Below, piece by piece: positions 1 to 5,817 of a stretch of 10,234 nt of DNA. A program made the position numbers and the translations under genes. Origin of the DNA: JBGAWK01 sp044227665 (GTDB lineage Bacteria > Bacteroidota > Bacteroidia > Chitinophagales > JADIYW01). Below the pieces are notes generated by a model that had not been told where the DNA came from, ran no database searches, and worked only from the letters and a program-made list of their open reading frames with translations. How positions within the stretch are numbered: position 1 is the first letter of the stretch; each line of letters opens with the position of its first letter. The stretch covers positions 1 through 10,234 of the forward strand of contig JBGAWK010000070.1 of NCBI GenBank assembly GCA_044227665.1, in the 5' to 3' direction.

Positions 1-1445
1 AATTTTATTATAGCATCAATACCTCTGCTCATGCCATCTACAATAGCTTCGCTGAAAGCCATAACGGCTTTTGAACTCCACAAATCGCTAAACTTCTTTT
101 TTAGCTTCTCTACTTTTGCTGCAAAGTTTTCATTCTTTATAGCAAACTCATCTTGAACAGAGGCGTTTTCTGTCATAGAACCAGAGGCAAGATTCATTTT
201 CTCAGAAACGAGCTCGCCATTCGCTGCTATTTTTGAAAGTAGCTCACTTACACCAGAGCCGTCGGCATCTAGTTCTTTTAATGTTTTTGCAAAATCTGTA
301 TTAGAGGTGCCAGCCGTTTTTGATTTTTCGGCTACCAGTTGCAAGGCACCTAGCATGTCATTGTTTACCAGGTCTATGAATGACTGTATTTCTTCTTTAG
401 ATTTTGCACCAATCATTTTGGCAAACATCTCTGGGTTGGCTGCTATCCTTTGCGATAGGGTTAAAACAGCCGTAGAACCACGCTCTACGTTGATACCCAA
501 TTCTTGCATGGCTGCTGCTAGTCCTAGTGTTTTGCCTGCCGAAACACCAAAAGTACCTAGTACTCCTGCCATTCTGTTTGCCATATCTGTAATGACGGGG
601 GCTGTGGCTTGCCCCGATGCGCCCAATACGTTCAGTGCATTACCGATATGCATGATATCTTCACCATAGTTGTCTGTTTTGAATGCCGTGAAGTTGTTGC
701 GAAGTATGGTAAGTTCATTGGTGATTTCTTGGGCATTTTTGCCAAACTCATCACCTAATGCTACGTTTATCTTATCCAATGCTTCTATGGCTTCTGCATT
801 TACTTCTTCTCCAGCTTGCCCTAAGCCCACTGCCATCTCACGGAGCTGTTCTCTAGGTGTTCGGGTGTCGATGTTTTTTAATGATTTATTGAGTTCGTCT
901 ACTGCCTCGGCGGACATACCTGTGGCTTTTCTAATATCGGCTAGGCTATCAGATAGGTCGGCATTAGATTTTATGATGTTTCCAATTTTGCCGATCACAT
1001 AATCTATGCCCAATGCGCCTAGCATAACTACGCCAAAGCCTAGTGCTTCTTTTTTCAAAAAATCAAATGTTTTGGAAAGAAAGTTGCCACCTTGTTGGAG
1101 GTCTCTCATTCTAGCTTCAGCTATTTTTATTTTTTCGGACATGTTACCGAAAGCCTCACTAGCAGGGTCTAGCTGGTCACGCAAAAACTTCATCTGCCTG
1201 ATTTCGGCACGCAAGTCTTTTACCGATAAAGTGGCAATATCCATTTGCCCGCGCATGTCGGCAAGTTTTTTGTTTACTTCTTTGAGTTCGTTGCTGGCTG
1301 CAATGTACTCTTGTGTGCCTTTTTTCATTTCTTTGAGCTGTTGGGTGAGCTCTATGGCTCTACCTTTTAGTTCGTAAAACTCTTTTTTGGCACTATCACC
1401 ATTTACATTTACGATCAGATTGACGATGTCTGTTTTTACACTCAT
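1..1445 (-). CDS. Phage tail tape measure protein, N-terminal 481 residues (runs off left edge)
   Basis: An uninterrupted minus-strand frame starts with ATG at 1445 and stays open to base 1. The translation begins MSVKTDIVNLIVNVNGDSAK. Residues about 20-118 are charged and heptad-like, probably coiled coil. Residues about 125-158 form a hydrophobic Gly-rich stretch (FGVVMLGALGIDYVIG). Residues about 160-470 look like the core of the TP901-type tape measure family (PhageMin_Tail): an ADLSDSLADIRKATGMSAE segment, a GASGQATAPVITDMANRMAG segment, and a closing region rich in EKLKKKFSDLW. In this family the protein sets tail length and occupies the tail tube lumen before DNA ejection. The start codon overlaps the stop of the upstream 132-aa gene as ATGA, indicating coupled translation. 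Family tape measures are usually much longer, so the rest lies left of the window. The family call is by eye but the pattern is strong. Confidence 0.9.
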   Translation of the reverse strand, partial: MSVKTDIVNLIVNVNGDSAKKEFYELKGRAIELTQQLKEMKKGTQEYIAASNELKEVNKKLADMRGQMDIATLSVKDLRAEIRQMKFLRDQLDPASEAFGNMSEKIKIAEARMRDLQQGGNFLSKTFDFLKKEALGFGVVMLGALGIDYVIGKIGNIIKSNADLSDSLADIRKATGMSAEAVDELNKSLKNIDTRTPREQLREMAVGLGQAGEEVNAEAIEALDKINVALGDEFGKNAQEITNELTILRNNFTAFKTDNYGEDIMHIGNALNVLGASGQATAPVITDMANRMAGVLGTFGVSAGKTLGLAAAMQELGINVERGSTAVLTLSQRIAANPEMFAKMIGAKSKEEIQSFIDLVNNDMLGALQLVAEKSKTAGTSNTDFAKTLKELDADGSGVSELLSKIAANGELVSEKMNLASGSMTENASVQDEFAIKNENFAAKVEKLKKKFSDLWSSKAVMAFSEAIVDGMSRGIDAIIK

Positions 1446-1840
1446 AATTCAGTTTTGTTTAAATCGTTTTTGATGGTTTCTATTACTTGTTTGCTGTAGC
1501 CGTACTGCAGCTCGTTTATCAATGGCGTAAGCAGCCCATAAGCTATAGGAGAATATATTTTTTTGGGTTTCCTTTTGATAACCTTGGCTTTTAATGCAGA
1601 GAGGTTGCCGCCTTTGCCCCCCACGCCCATATCAATAAATCGCCCATATTCGAGAAAAGATATTTTTATAGAAGCTGCACCATTGCCAGTATTGTATATT
1701 TTGTGATATATAGAATTGCGTAGCGATGAAGTATTGATAGCCTTCTTTTTGTCAATGCTTTTCATCATAGCATTTCGAACCTTATCGCCATAATTTTCTA
1801 ATGATCGGGAAATAAATTCTTGTTTTATAGCATCTGCCAT
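1442..1840 (-). CDS. Small phage structural protein upstream of tape measure (HK97 gp10-like or tail completion candidate)
   Basis: This 132-residue basic protein begins MADAIKQEFISRSLENYGDK. Residues about 60-75 carry the segment FLEYGRFIDMGVGGKGG. A 'YG.F.D.G' pattern in a small basic protein next to tail genes recalls head-tail joining or tail completion proteins of the HK97 gp10 kind. Residues about 90-110 (RKPKKIYSPIAYGLLTPLI) look like a second conserved block. It is the first gene of the left minus-strand block, has no Shine-Dalgarno in front of its ATG, and ends in an ATGA overlap with the tape measure gene. The position directly before a tape measure gene supports a role in tail or connector assembly. 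I infer the function from place and a short motif; a conserved phage protein of unknown role is the safe reading. Confidence 0.6.
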   Translation of the reverse strand: MADAIKQEFISRSLENYGDKVRNAMMKSIDKKKAINTSSLRNSIYHKIYNTGNGAASIKISFLEYGRFIDMGVGGKGGNLSALKAKVIKRKPKKIYSPIAYGLLTPLINELQYGYSKQVIETIKNDLNKTEL

Positions 1841-1908
1841 AAAACAAAATTGGAAGGATACCAGCGTAAAAAAAAGGACATAGAAAGGAATGTGTTATTT
1901 GTTTTTAA

Positions 1909-1939
1909 CAAATATTTAACAACAATACTATTGCACAAA
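1909..1939 (-). promoter_or_regulatory. Candidate Bacteroidota-type promoter for the tape measure block
   Basis: On the minus strand TTTG (1939-1936) is followed by 19 bases and then AATATTTG (1916-1909). This matches the Bacteroidota primary sigma pattern TTTG-N19-TAnnTTTG in all but one fixed base of the -7 element. Transcription would start near 1902-1904, leaving a leader of about 60 bases before the ATG at 1840. The -33 element lies inside the spacer of the opposite promoter at 1931-1961. The region is AT-rich, so a chance match is possible. Confidence 0.45.
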
Positions 1940-1961
1940 TGGATAAGTTGATATATCTTTA
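1931..1961 (+). promoter_or_regulatory. Candidate Bacteroidota-type promoter for the plus-strand cassette
   Basis: TTGC (1931-1934), a 19-base spacer and TATCTTTA (1954-1961) approximate TTTG-N19-TAnnTTTG; the -7 element misses one base and the -33 element is less good. Transcription would begin near 1967, about 30 bases before the ATG at 1997, in front of a very A-rich leader. It is the only convincing promoter-like site ahead of the plus-strand cassette and overlaps the divergent minus-strand candidate. Confidence 0.5.
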
Positions 1962-1965
1962 CACT

Positions 1966-1979
1966 ATCAAATAATTAAT
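1966..1979 (+). repeat. 14-base direct repeat, copy 1 (leader of the 66-aa gene)
   Basis: ATCAAATAATTAAT occurs exactly here and again at 2243-2256. This copy begins at the predicted transcription start of the cassette, 17 bases before the ATG at 1997. It could be an operator or leader element, or the trace of a small duplication. Its low complexity limits the weight it can carry. Confidence 0.5.
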
Positions 1980-1996
1980 CACAAAAAAAAACAAAC

Positions 1997-2197
1997 ATGA
2001 TGAAAACATTAACCACAATTACAGGAAAAGAAATCAAAGTAGCTTCTAATCTTGCTAAGAGAACATTTACAATCAAAACAAGTGGCGGTAAATTCAGAAC
2101 AATACCGATGAGTAAGAGCGAGTTTAATTCAGCATTAAATTGGACTGGTAATGATTGGATGAATTTTCTTACAACAGACGAATACTATACAGTATAA
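1997..2197 (+). CDS. Small hypothetical protein, 66 aa, first gene of plus-strand cassette
   Basis: A 66-residue soluble protein beginning MMKTLTTITGKEIKVASNLA. It has a basic, beta-prone N-terminal half with TIKTSGGKFRTIPMSKSEF at about residues 25-43, and an acidic aromatic C-terminus with NWTGNDWMNFLTTDEYYTV. The conserved-looking Trp, Asn and Tyr residues and the short length fit a small phage or mobile-element protein, but I cannot assign a family. The leader is A-rich with no Shine-Dalgarno, as expected for Bacteroidota; the second Met is an equally possible start. It sits alone between its promoter and the hairpin at 2209-2236, so it may be made at a different level from the genes after it. 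No signal peptide or membrane segment is seen. Confidence 0.65.
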   Translation: MMKTLTTITGKEIKVASNLAKRTFTIKTSGGKFRTIPMSKSEFNSALNWTGNDWMNFLTTDEYYTV

Positions 2198-2208
2198 CTA
2201 ACAAAAGA

Positions 2209-2236
2209 AGTGGCGAGGTAATCACTCCTCGCCACT
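2209..2236 (+). terminator. Stem-loop after the 66-aa gene: terminator or attenuator
   Basis: AGTGGCGAGG (2209-2218) and CCTCGCCACT (2227-2236) form a perfect 10-bp, GC-rich stem around an 8-base loop, 11 bases after the stop codon. It stands out in AT-rich surroundings. Only ATTTAAAT follows, not a strong T-run, so it may terminate partly, protect the 3' end of the 66-aa message, or act as an attenuator before the following genes. Confidence 0.6.
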
Positions 2237-2242
2237 ATTTAA

Positions 2243-2256
2243 ATCAAATAATTAAT
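2243..2256 (+). repeat. 14-base direct repeat, copy 2 (upstream of the 83-aa gene)
   Basis: Exact second copy of ATCAAATAATTAAT (first copy 1966-1979), just after the hairpin and 50 bases before the ATG at 2307. As with copy 1, it lies upstream of a small cassette gene. Confidence 0.5.
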
Positions 2257-2259
2257 TTC

Positions 2260-2280
2260 ATACTATACAAAAAATAGTAT
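2260..2280 (+). repeat. Inverted repeat upstream of the 83-aa gene, possible operator
   Basis: ATACTAT (2260-2266) and ATAGTAT (2274-2280) are inverted copies around a 7-base A-rich spacer, 26 bases before the ATG at 2307. The half-site recurs at 1925-1931, over the cassette -33 element, and at 2182-2188. It could bind a dimeric regulator, but the word is AT-rich and short. Confidence 0.35.
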
Positions 2281-2306
2281 AGACAAAAAAACAACAATAC
2301 AAAGAT

Positions 2307-2558
2307 ATGGAGCTAGCGATAAAAGAAGAAAACATCTTATTTACATCTTTTGATTTATTTCTAATGAAAAACCCTGATAAGGTAGATTTATTATTAAAAA
2401 AGCCTATTGAATTCATCAAGGAGGCAAATCAGTTTCACCAGTCATATATTTCAGAAATCATAAGTAATGAAAACACTTTGAATGCATTCATGGAATATAT
2501 ACCTATATTGGGTTTCAATAAAATAAACAATAGAAATATATGCAAGAAAGATATATAA
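2307..2558 (+). CDS. Small hypothetical protein, 83 aa
   Basis: An 83-residue, mainly helical and acidic protein starting MELAIKEENILFTSFDLFLM, with a basic tail (KINNRNICKKDI). Residues about 25-60 read as two amphipathic helices rich in Ile, Leu and Phe. There is no signal peptide, clear membrane span or recognisable motif. Its leader (AACAATACAAAGATATG) closely resembles that of the 70-aa gene at 3242, and both are A-rich without Shine-Dalgarno. The last 19 bases overlap the start of the next gene in another frame, which suggests coupled expression of the two. I do not recognise a family. It is supported as a gene by its place in a tight row of same-strand small genes. Confidence 0.6.
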   Translation: MELAIKEENILFTSFDLFLMKNPDKVDLLLKKPIEFIKEANQFHQSYISEIISNENTLNAFMEYIPILGFNKINNRNICKKDI

Positions 2559-2761
2559 TCCAAGCATCAGAGAAAGATAACCACTTCGTGTGTACAGATA
2601 CATCATACAAGATTGTTGTGGTTTTTGAAAAAAACAAATTCAACGAAACCCAAAAGGCAACGATGCTAGAAGGGTTTAATCCTAGTAACTATATGAAGTT
2701 AGCTAGGATTATGAGAGAAATGGTGGATTATCTTCAAGAAAATCACAAAGAGTTATTATAA
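2540..2761 (+). CDS. Small hypothetical protein, 73 aa, overlapping the 83-aa gene
   Basis: A 73-residue protein starting MQERYIIQASEKDNHFVCTD. The first half looks like a small beta sheet (YKIVVVFEKNKF at about residues 23-34) and the second half like a helix with LARIMREMVDYLQENHKELL at the end, an alpha/beta fold of unknown type. It starts inside the end of the 83-aa gene (19-base overlap) and ends 10 bases before the membrane protein gene at 2772, so the three genes probably share a transcript. There is no signal peptide. The overlap with a partner of similar size recalls toxin-antitoxin or paired-regulator layouts, but neither protein shows a motif for that. Confidence 0.6.
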   Translation: MQERYIIQASEKDNHFVCTDTSYKIVVVFEKNKFNETQKATMLEGFNPSNYMKLARIMREMVDYLQENHKELL

Positions 2762-2771
2762 AAAAAATAAA

Positions 2772-3194
2772 ATGTCAAGTTTAGAAATCACTTTATTCGT
2801 TGCAGTTATTGGATTAATTGCTTTGTTAGTATTTACATTAAGAAACAATTCGGTAGTGGATTTTGAAAGGAAACGAGGATTACCACGTTTTGAAAATCCA
2901 CCACCACCTCCATTAATGAAAATCAAAAAGGAAGATTTTATTTTAAGGGTTAAAATGCTTTCTAATAAAAATGATTTTGAAGCCAATAGTCAATTTTTAG
3001 AAATAATAGATAAAAACTATTATGAAATTTTCTTGGACTTATTAAAAATTGGTTATTCAATTTACCCTGCATCAAAAGCAATGACAGAAATTGTCGGATT
3101 ATCTGTAACAACGGCTCTTTCAACAGGTGAAATTGTCGGGTTAATTCCTACATATCAATTTTTAATTTCTTTGAAAAATGAGGGTTTCTCGTAG
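2772..3194 (+). CDS. Hypothetical membrane-anchored protein with poly-proline linker, 140 aa
   Basis: The protein opens with one clear membrane span (about residues 5-23, EITLFVAVIGLIALLVFTL), then a basic stretch (FERKRGLPRF), a run of five prolines at residues 43-47, and a soluble helical domain of about 90 residues. The basic residues after the span favour an N-out, C-in arrangement with the domain in the cytoplasm. A Ser/Thr-rich segment (TEIVGLSVTTALSTGEIVGL, about residues 105-124) is mildly hydrophobic. I recognise no enzyme motif. In a phage accessory cassette, a small inner-membrane protein with a cytoplasmic domain could act in superinfection exclusion or host modification, but that is inference from shape only. 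Translating the proline run would normally need EF-P. Confidence 0.65.
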   Translation: MSSLEITLFVAVIGLIALLVFTLRNNSVVDFERKRGLPRFENPPPPPLMKIKKEDFILRVKMLSNKNDFEANSQFLEIIDKNYYEIFLDLLKIGYSIYPASKAMTEIVGLSVTTALSTGEIVGLIPTYQFLISLKNEGFS

Positions 3195-3241
3195 ACTGAC
3201 TACCAACAAAGTAGCTTTATTCAAAATAAAAACAATACAAG

Positions 3242-3454
3242 ATGACAACAAAACAAGCTTTCGAAAATATAATTTTTCGTTCTGATTTTCACCAGAAAAC
3301 ACATCTTGCGCATAGTCGAATTTCGCAGTATAGAAGATATATAGAAGGCAATACAAGTGTAAACTTTAGGAAACCGACAATAGAACACATGGAAGAACTG
3401 TTACTAAAGTACGGTGCCAAAGTGATCACCGAAAAGACATGGGATTTGCCATGA
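3242..3454 (+). CDS. Small hypothetical protein, 70 aa, possible DNA-binding regulator; last gene of cassette
   Basis: A 70-residue basic protein starting MTTKQAFENIIFRSDFHQKT. Residues about 22-35 (LAHSRISQYRRYIE) and 44-56 (KPTIEHMEELLLKY) could be two helices of a compact helix-turn-helix-like unit, and the end (GAKVITEKTWDLP) looks like a small conserved cap. The architecture, with Arg-rich helix, turn and MEELL helix, suggests a nucleic-acid-binding protein such as a small phage regulator. I have no motif that proves it. It lies 47 bases after the membrane protein gene behind an A-rich leader without Shine-Dalgarno, and directly before the strong terminator at 3467, so it closes the cassette. 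If it is a regulator, the overlapping promoters at 1909-1961 are the natural target. Confidence 0.6.
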   Translation: MTTKQAFENIIFRSDFHQKTHLAHSRISQYRRYIEGNTSVNFRKPTIEHMEELLLKYGAKVITEKTWDLP

Positions 3455-3466
3455 AAAAGTAATTTA

Positions 3467-3508
3467 ACAAGAAAGGGGGCATTTGCCCCCTTTCTTGTGT
3501 TTTGTTTT
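3467..3508 (+). terminator. Rho-independent terminator of the plus-strand cassette
   Basis: ACAAGAAAGGGGGC (3467-3480) pairs perfectly with GCCCCCTTTCTTGT (3485-3498) around an ATTT loop, followed by GTTTTGTTTT. It begins 12 bases after the last cassette stop codon. Read from the minus strand the same stem is followed by a moderately T-rich stretch, so it could also stop transcription arriving from the lipoprotein gene and insulate the two convergent units. Confidence 0.88.
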
Positions 3509-3515
3509 GACCACA

Positions 3516-3537
3516 GCTAGTTATAAATAGAACTAGC
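3516..3537. repeat. Inverted repeat between convergent genes
   Basis: GCTAGTT (3516-3522) and AACTAGC (3531-3537) form a 7-bp stem with an 8-base AT loop. It lies 40 bases after the minus-strand lipoprotein stop and 18 bases beyond the main terminator stem. There is no T-run on the minus side, so it may only stabilise the 3' end of the lipoprotein transcript. A weaker 6-bp AT stem follows at 3547-3562. Confidence 0.4.
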
Positions 3538-3576
3538 AATAAATAGATAAATGCAAATTTATTTTTCATATAATAA

Positions 3577-3852
3577 TTATTTATAAAAACATTCGACAGT
3601 TCTATCTGTTAAATTATCATCTTTTACCGTATCTAAAAACGCACACCAATACCCTTGGTCTATATATGTATCAGAGGTATAATCCTTTGGATAAATATAA
3701 AAATAATTAGTATCACTTGTTGGCAATTCTAACATAGTAATTTTTAGTCTACAATCTCGGCATTCGTTTCTTTCTGCTCTTTTTGTTACCTTCTCTTTTG
3801 TGCAAAACGAGAAGGTGCCGACGATGAGCAATAGTATTATTATTTTTTTCAT
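3577..3852 (-). CDS. Small lipoprotein with four cysteines after the lipid-attachment site, 91 aa
   Basis: From the ATG at 3852 the protein starts MKKIIILLLIVGTFSFCTKE: two lysines, a hydrophobic core and a lipobox-like FSFC with the lipidated cysteine at residue 17. This is a type II signal peptide, so the mature protein of about 75 residues is anchored to a membrane facing the periplasm or cell surface. Four more cysteines (31 and 34 as CRDC, then 70 and 88) could form two disulfides. The mature part is charged and Tyr-rich (NYFYIYPKDY). A TTG start eight codons earlier would spoil the signal peptide, so I reject it. The gene is last in the right-hand minus-strand block, after the 638-aa tail protein. 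Phage-borne lipoproteins often block superinfection or alter the host surface; that role is inference. Confidence 0.75.
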   Translation of the reverse strand: MKKIIILLLIVGTFSFCTKEKVTKRAERNECRDCRLKITMLELPTSDTNYFYIYPKDYTSDTYIDQGYWCAFLDTVKDDNLTDRTVECFYK

Positions 3853-3864
3853 AGTATAAAGATG

Positions 3865-3896
3865 CAAAAAAATCAAAATTCCACAAAATTTACAAA
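3865..3896 (-). promoter_or_regulatory. Weak candidate promoter for the lipoprotein gene
   Basis: On the minus strand TTTG (3896-3893), 20 bases, then TTTTTTTG (3872-3865) partly fits the Bacteroidota promoter pattern and would start transcription about 6-8 bases before the ATG at 3852, a very short leader. The sequence is nearly all A and T with several TTTG words, so chance is a serious alternative. If real, the lipoprotein could be expressed apart from the tail operon, as morons often are. Confidence 0.22.
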
Positions 3897-3900
3897 AAAA

Positions 3901-5817
3901 CTATAAAATAAGATAAGTGACTATGCTTTGCTCGGTGCCGTTGGTGCTTACAAATATGTCGCACTCGCGCCAGATGGCTAGAGTATTGTTTAGAATATGG
4001 TAGGGTATATTGTCTATCTGTGCTAGTTCATAATTTTGTAGGCGCATAGCCACTTTTATGAGGGTGCCATCACGGAGTGCCAGCACGTGGTTGCGCCAAA
4101 AAGTAGTGTATAGACCTGGTGCCTCGGTGGTGTCGCCCCATGCATGAGAGAAGGTAGGCACAAATTGATAGGTGATATCGCCGCCAAAAGAAGAAGCAAA
4201 GGCAATGCCCGACGGTGCAAAGGACACATCGCCCAAGAAATGGAGTAGCTTGATCATGGTGCGTGTGCCAGTAAATTGCAATACACCTGTTTGGCTTAGG
4301 TATGGATAGTTTAGAAATACTGGTTTAAAATTATTTATCGATGCCACTTTGGGCACAATCGATTTTTTTGCGGCAGCATCTAGCACCAGAGGTTGTTGGT
4401 GCGCTTGCAGTGTTTTTTGTTGCTCATCGTTGCTATCGGTAGTGAAGGCAAATTCTTTGATATTGCTATTCTCGTACTCAGGTATTATTTTCTCCCAATT
4501 GAGTAGGTTTACGGCATGGCTGTAGTCTTTGGCGGCTTGCATTCTGTTGGCGGCGCCATTGTCTATAAAACTTATGTTTACCGTTTTGTCGCCCTCCGAA
4601 TAGCTGTATTTAAGGTTGAAGTAAGCTCTGATGGCTGTGAGGAACTCACGGATAGAGGCCTCGGGGCAGTATTTTTCTACTTGTATAGAGGAGAGGTGTA
4701 CGTTTACCTCCTTGTTGAAGTCGTAGGTGTTGTAGAGTGGCGGCAATGTGGTCATTACATTGCCATAGCGCAAATCCCATTTGGTGGCAGCCACGTTAGA
4801 ATAGAGTATTTGGTGCTGCATTTCTTCGCTATCCATTACATCGCCTATGGCGGTATAGCCTAGGTACTTGAATACTTGTGCAAGTAAATAGGTAAGGTGC
4901 GGAAAGGGCGTGATGTACGCTCGTGCCTCGGGGTTGGTGAGGGCTTGTGCCAACTCCGCATTTTGATAGCCTACAAAATTGGGGTCGCCATCAAAGGTAT
5001 CGTTTTTGCATACAGGGAAGCTAACAGGTCGGGCAGGGTCGAAGCTGCTCATGGCTGCTATGGCAGCCATGGTGGCATTGATATGTGTTTGTCGCCAAGT
5101 ATCTTCGTCATATACTTGCCAGTAATAGAAATTGTCAGGACTTGAATTTGGGACAATACCCAGCATATCATCGAACACAAAAAAGGCATCACTACCACTT
5201 AGAACAGAGGTGATGATAAGGTAGTGAAACCCTGATATCGTCTGCACCGTAGCAAACACATCTAAAGCGGTGGAATTAATGGCGTTTGCCATATTGGCTG
5301 TATTGATAAATGCTCCAGCTACACCACCTTTAGCAGCTGTATATAGTGTGCCATTTATACTCAAGCTTATCGTTGTGTTGGCTGGTGCAGTCCAACTACC
5401 TAACTCCACCAGATGCAGCCACACTTCTTTGCGTTCATCGGTAAGCTCTAGCCTATCCATGGGTATGTCGTATAGCTTGGTGTCGCCGATATCGGCAGGC
5501 AGCTTGCCCACCACTATAGATACTTCGGCATGAGTGCCTTGGTTGGTGATACGTAGTATTCGTAGTGTGCCCTGTCGCTGCTGCTGCTCGCCATACAGAA
5601 AGATATCACAGGCTATCTCTATCTTTAGGCTGCTGCGCTGCCAGTGGGCAGGGTAGCCTAATAGGGCGGCATTGTGTGGGTCGCTGATATCTATCTTGAA
5701 AGGAAAAGATAAGATACGGGGCAACACATCTTCAAACATCATGGGGTTGCGGTGCTTGATGTTGATGCGCTCCTCTTTGAGGTGTAGCGGTTGTCCGTTT
5801 ATCTCTATACGTATCAT
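3901..5817 (-). CDS. Large phage tail or baseplate-associated structural protein, 638 aa
   Basis: The protein starts MIRIEINGQPLHLKEERINI. Residues about 20-60 (NPMMFEDVLPRILSFPFKIDISDPHNAALLGYP) have the look of an N-terminal domain of tail hub or tip proteins in Bacteroidota phages: a beta strand leading into an 'N..LLG.P' motif. Residues about 148-222 resemble the flagellin-hook 'IN' type of repeat (TTISLSINGTLYTAA, MANAINS, a strand, YLIITS) and could be an inserted surface domain. The remaining 400 residues are beta-rich without an enzyme motif I recognise. It follows the 564-aa protein through an ATGA overlap and has no signal peptide, as expected for a virion protein. The size, order and coupling support a tail or baseplate component; the exact part is unknown. 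Confidence 0.7.
   Translation of the reverse strand: MIRIEINGQPLHLKEERINIKHRNPMMFEDVLPRILSFPFKIDISDPHNAALLGYPAHWQRSSLKIEIACDIFLYGEQQQRQGTLRILRITNQGTHAEVSIVVGKLPADIGDTKLYDIPMDRLELTDERKEVWLHLVELGSWTAPANTTISLSINGTLYTAAKGGVAGAFINTANMANAINSTALDVFATVQTISGFHYLIITSVLSGSDAFFVFDDMLGIVPNSSPDNFYYWQVYDEDTWRQTHINATMAAIAAMSSFDPARPVSFPVCKNDTFDGDPNFVGYQNAELAQALTNPEARAYITPFPHLTYLLAQVFKYLGYTAIGDVMDSEEMQHQILYSNVAATKWDLRYGNVMTTLPPLYNTYDFNKEVNVHLSSIQVEKYCPEASIREFLTAIRAYFNLKYSYSEGDKTVNISFIDNGAANRMQAAKDYSHAVNLLNWEKIIPEYENSNIKEFAFTTDSNDEQQKTLQAHQQPLVLDAAAKKSIVPKVASINNFKPVFLNYPYLSQTGVLQFTGTRTMIKLLHFLGDVSFAPSGIAFASSFGGDITYQFVPTFSHAWGDTTEAPGLYTTFWRNHVLALRDGTLIKVAMRLQNYELAQIDNIPYHILNNTLAIWRECDIFVSTNGTEQSIVTYLIL

Noticed and set aside
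248..271. EF-hand-like LDADGSGVSEL in the tape measure protein (residues about 391-401)
   Set aside because: The last calcium-binding position of the loop is Ser rather than Glu, and similar 'DG..V..LL' segments occur in this place in the tape measure family without implied calcium binding.
307..1377. Three open plus-strand frames of 110-123 codons
   Set aside because: They lie antisense to the tape measure gene, whose minus-strand frame is continuous and has clear family features; their Ser/Pro/Ala-rich translations are typical shadows.
1925..2280. ATACTAT as a specific operator word
   Set aside because: The same 7-mer or its complement also occurs inside coding sequence (near 7009 and 9325), at a rate expected by chance in AT-rich DNA; kept only as part of a low-weight observation.
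2307..2761. Classical toxin-antitoxin pair
   Set aside because: Gene overlap and size would allow it, but neither protein has a recognisable toxin active site or antitoxin DNA-binding motif.
2756..2986. Minus-strand frame with Gly-rich stretch
   Set aside because: It is antisense to the membrane protein; its Gly run is the complement of the five-proline codons.
3853..3876. TTG start extending the lipoprotein by eight residues
   Set aside because: It would place MIFLHLYT before the MKKIIILL signal peptide and has no ribosome-binding site; the ATG at 3852 gives a textbook lipoprotein signal.
4516..5533. Plus-strand frames opposite the 638-aa gene
   Set aside because: The minus-strand frame is long, coupled to its neighbour and protein-like throughout; the plus frames have no leaders or plausible sequence.
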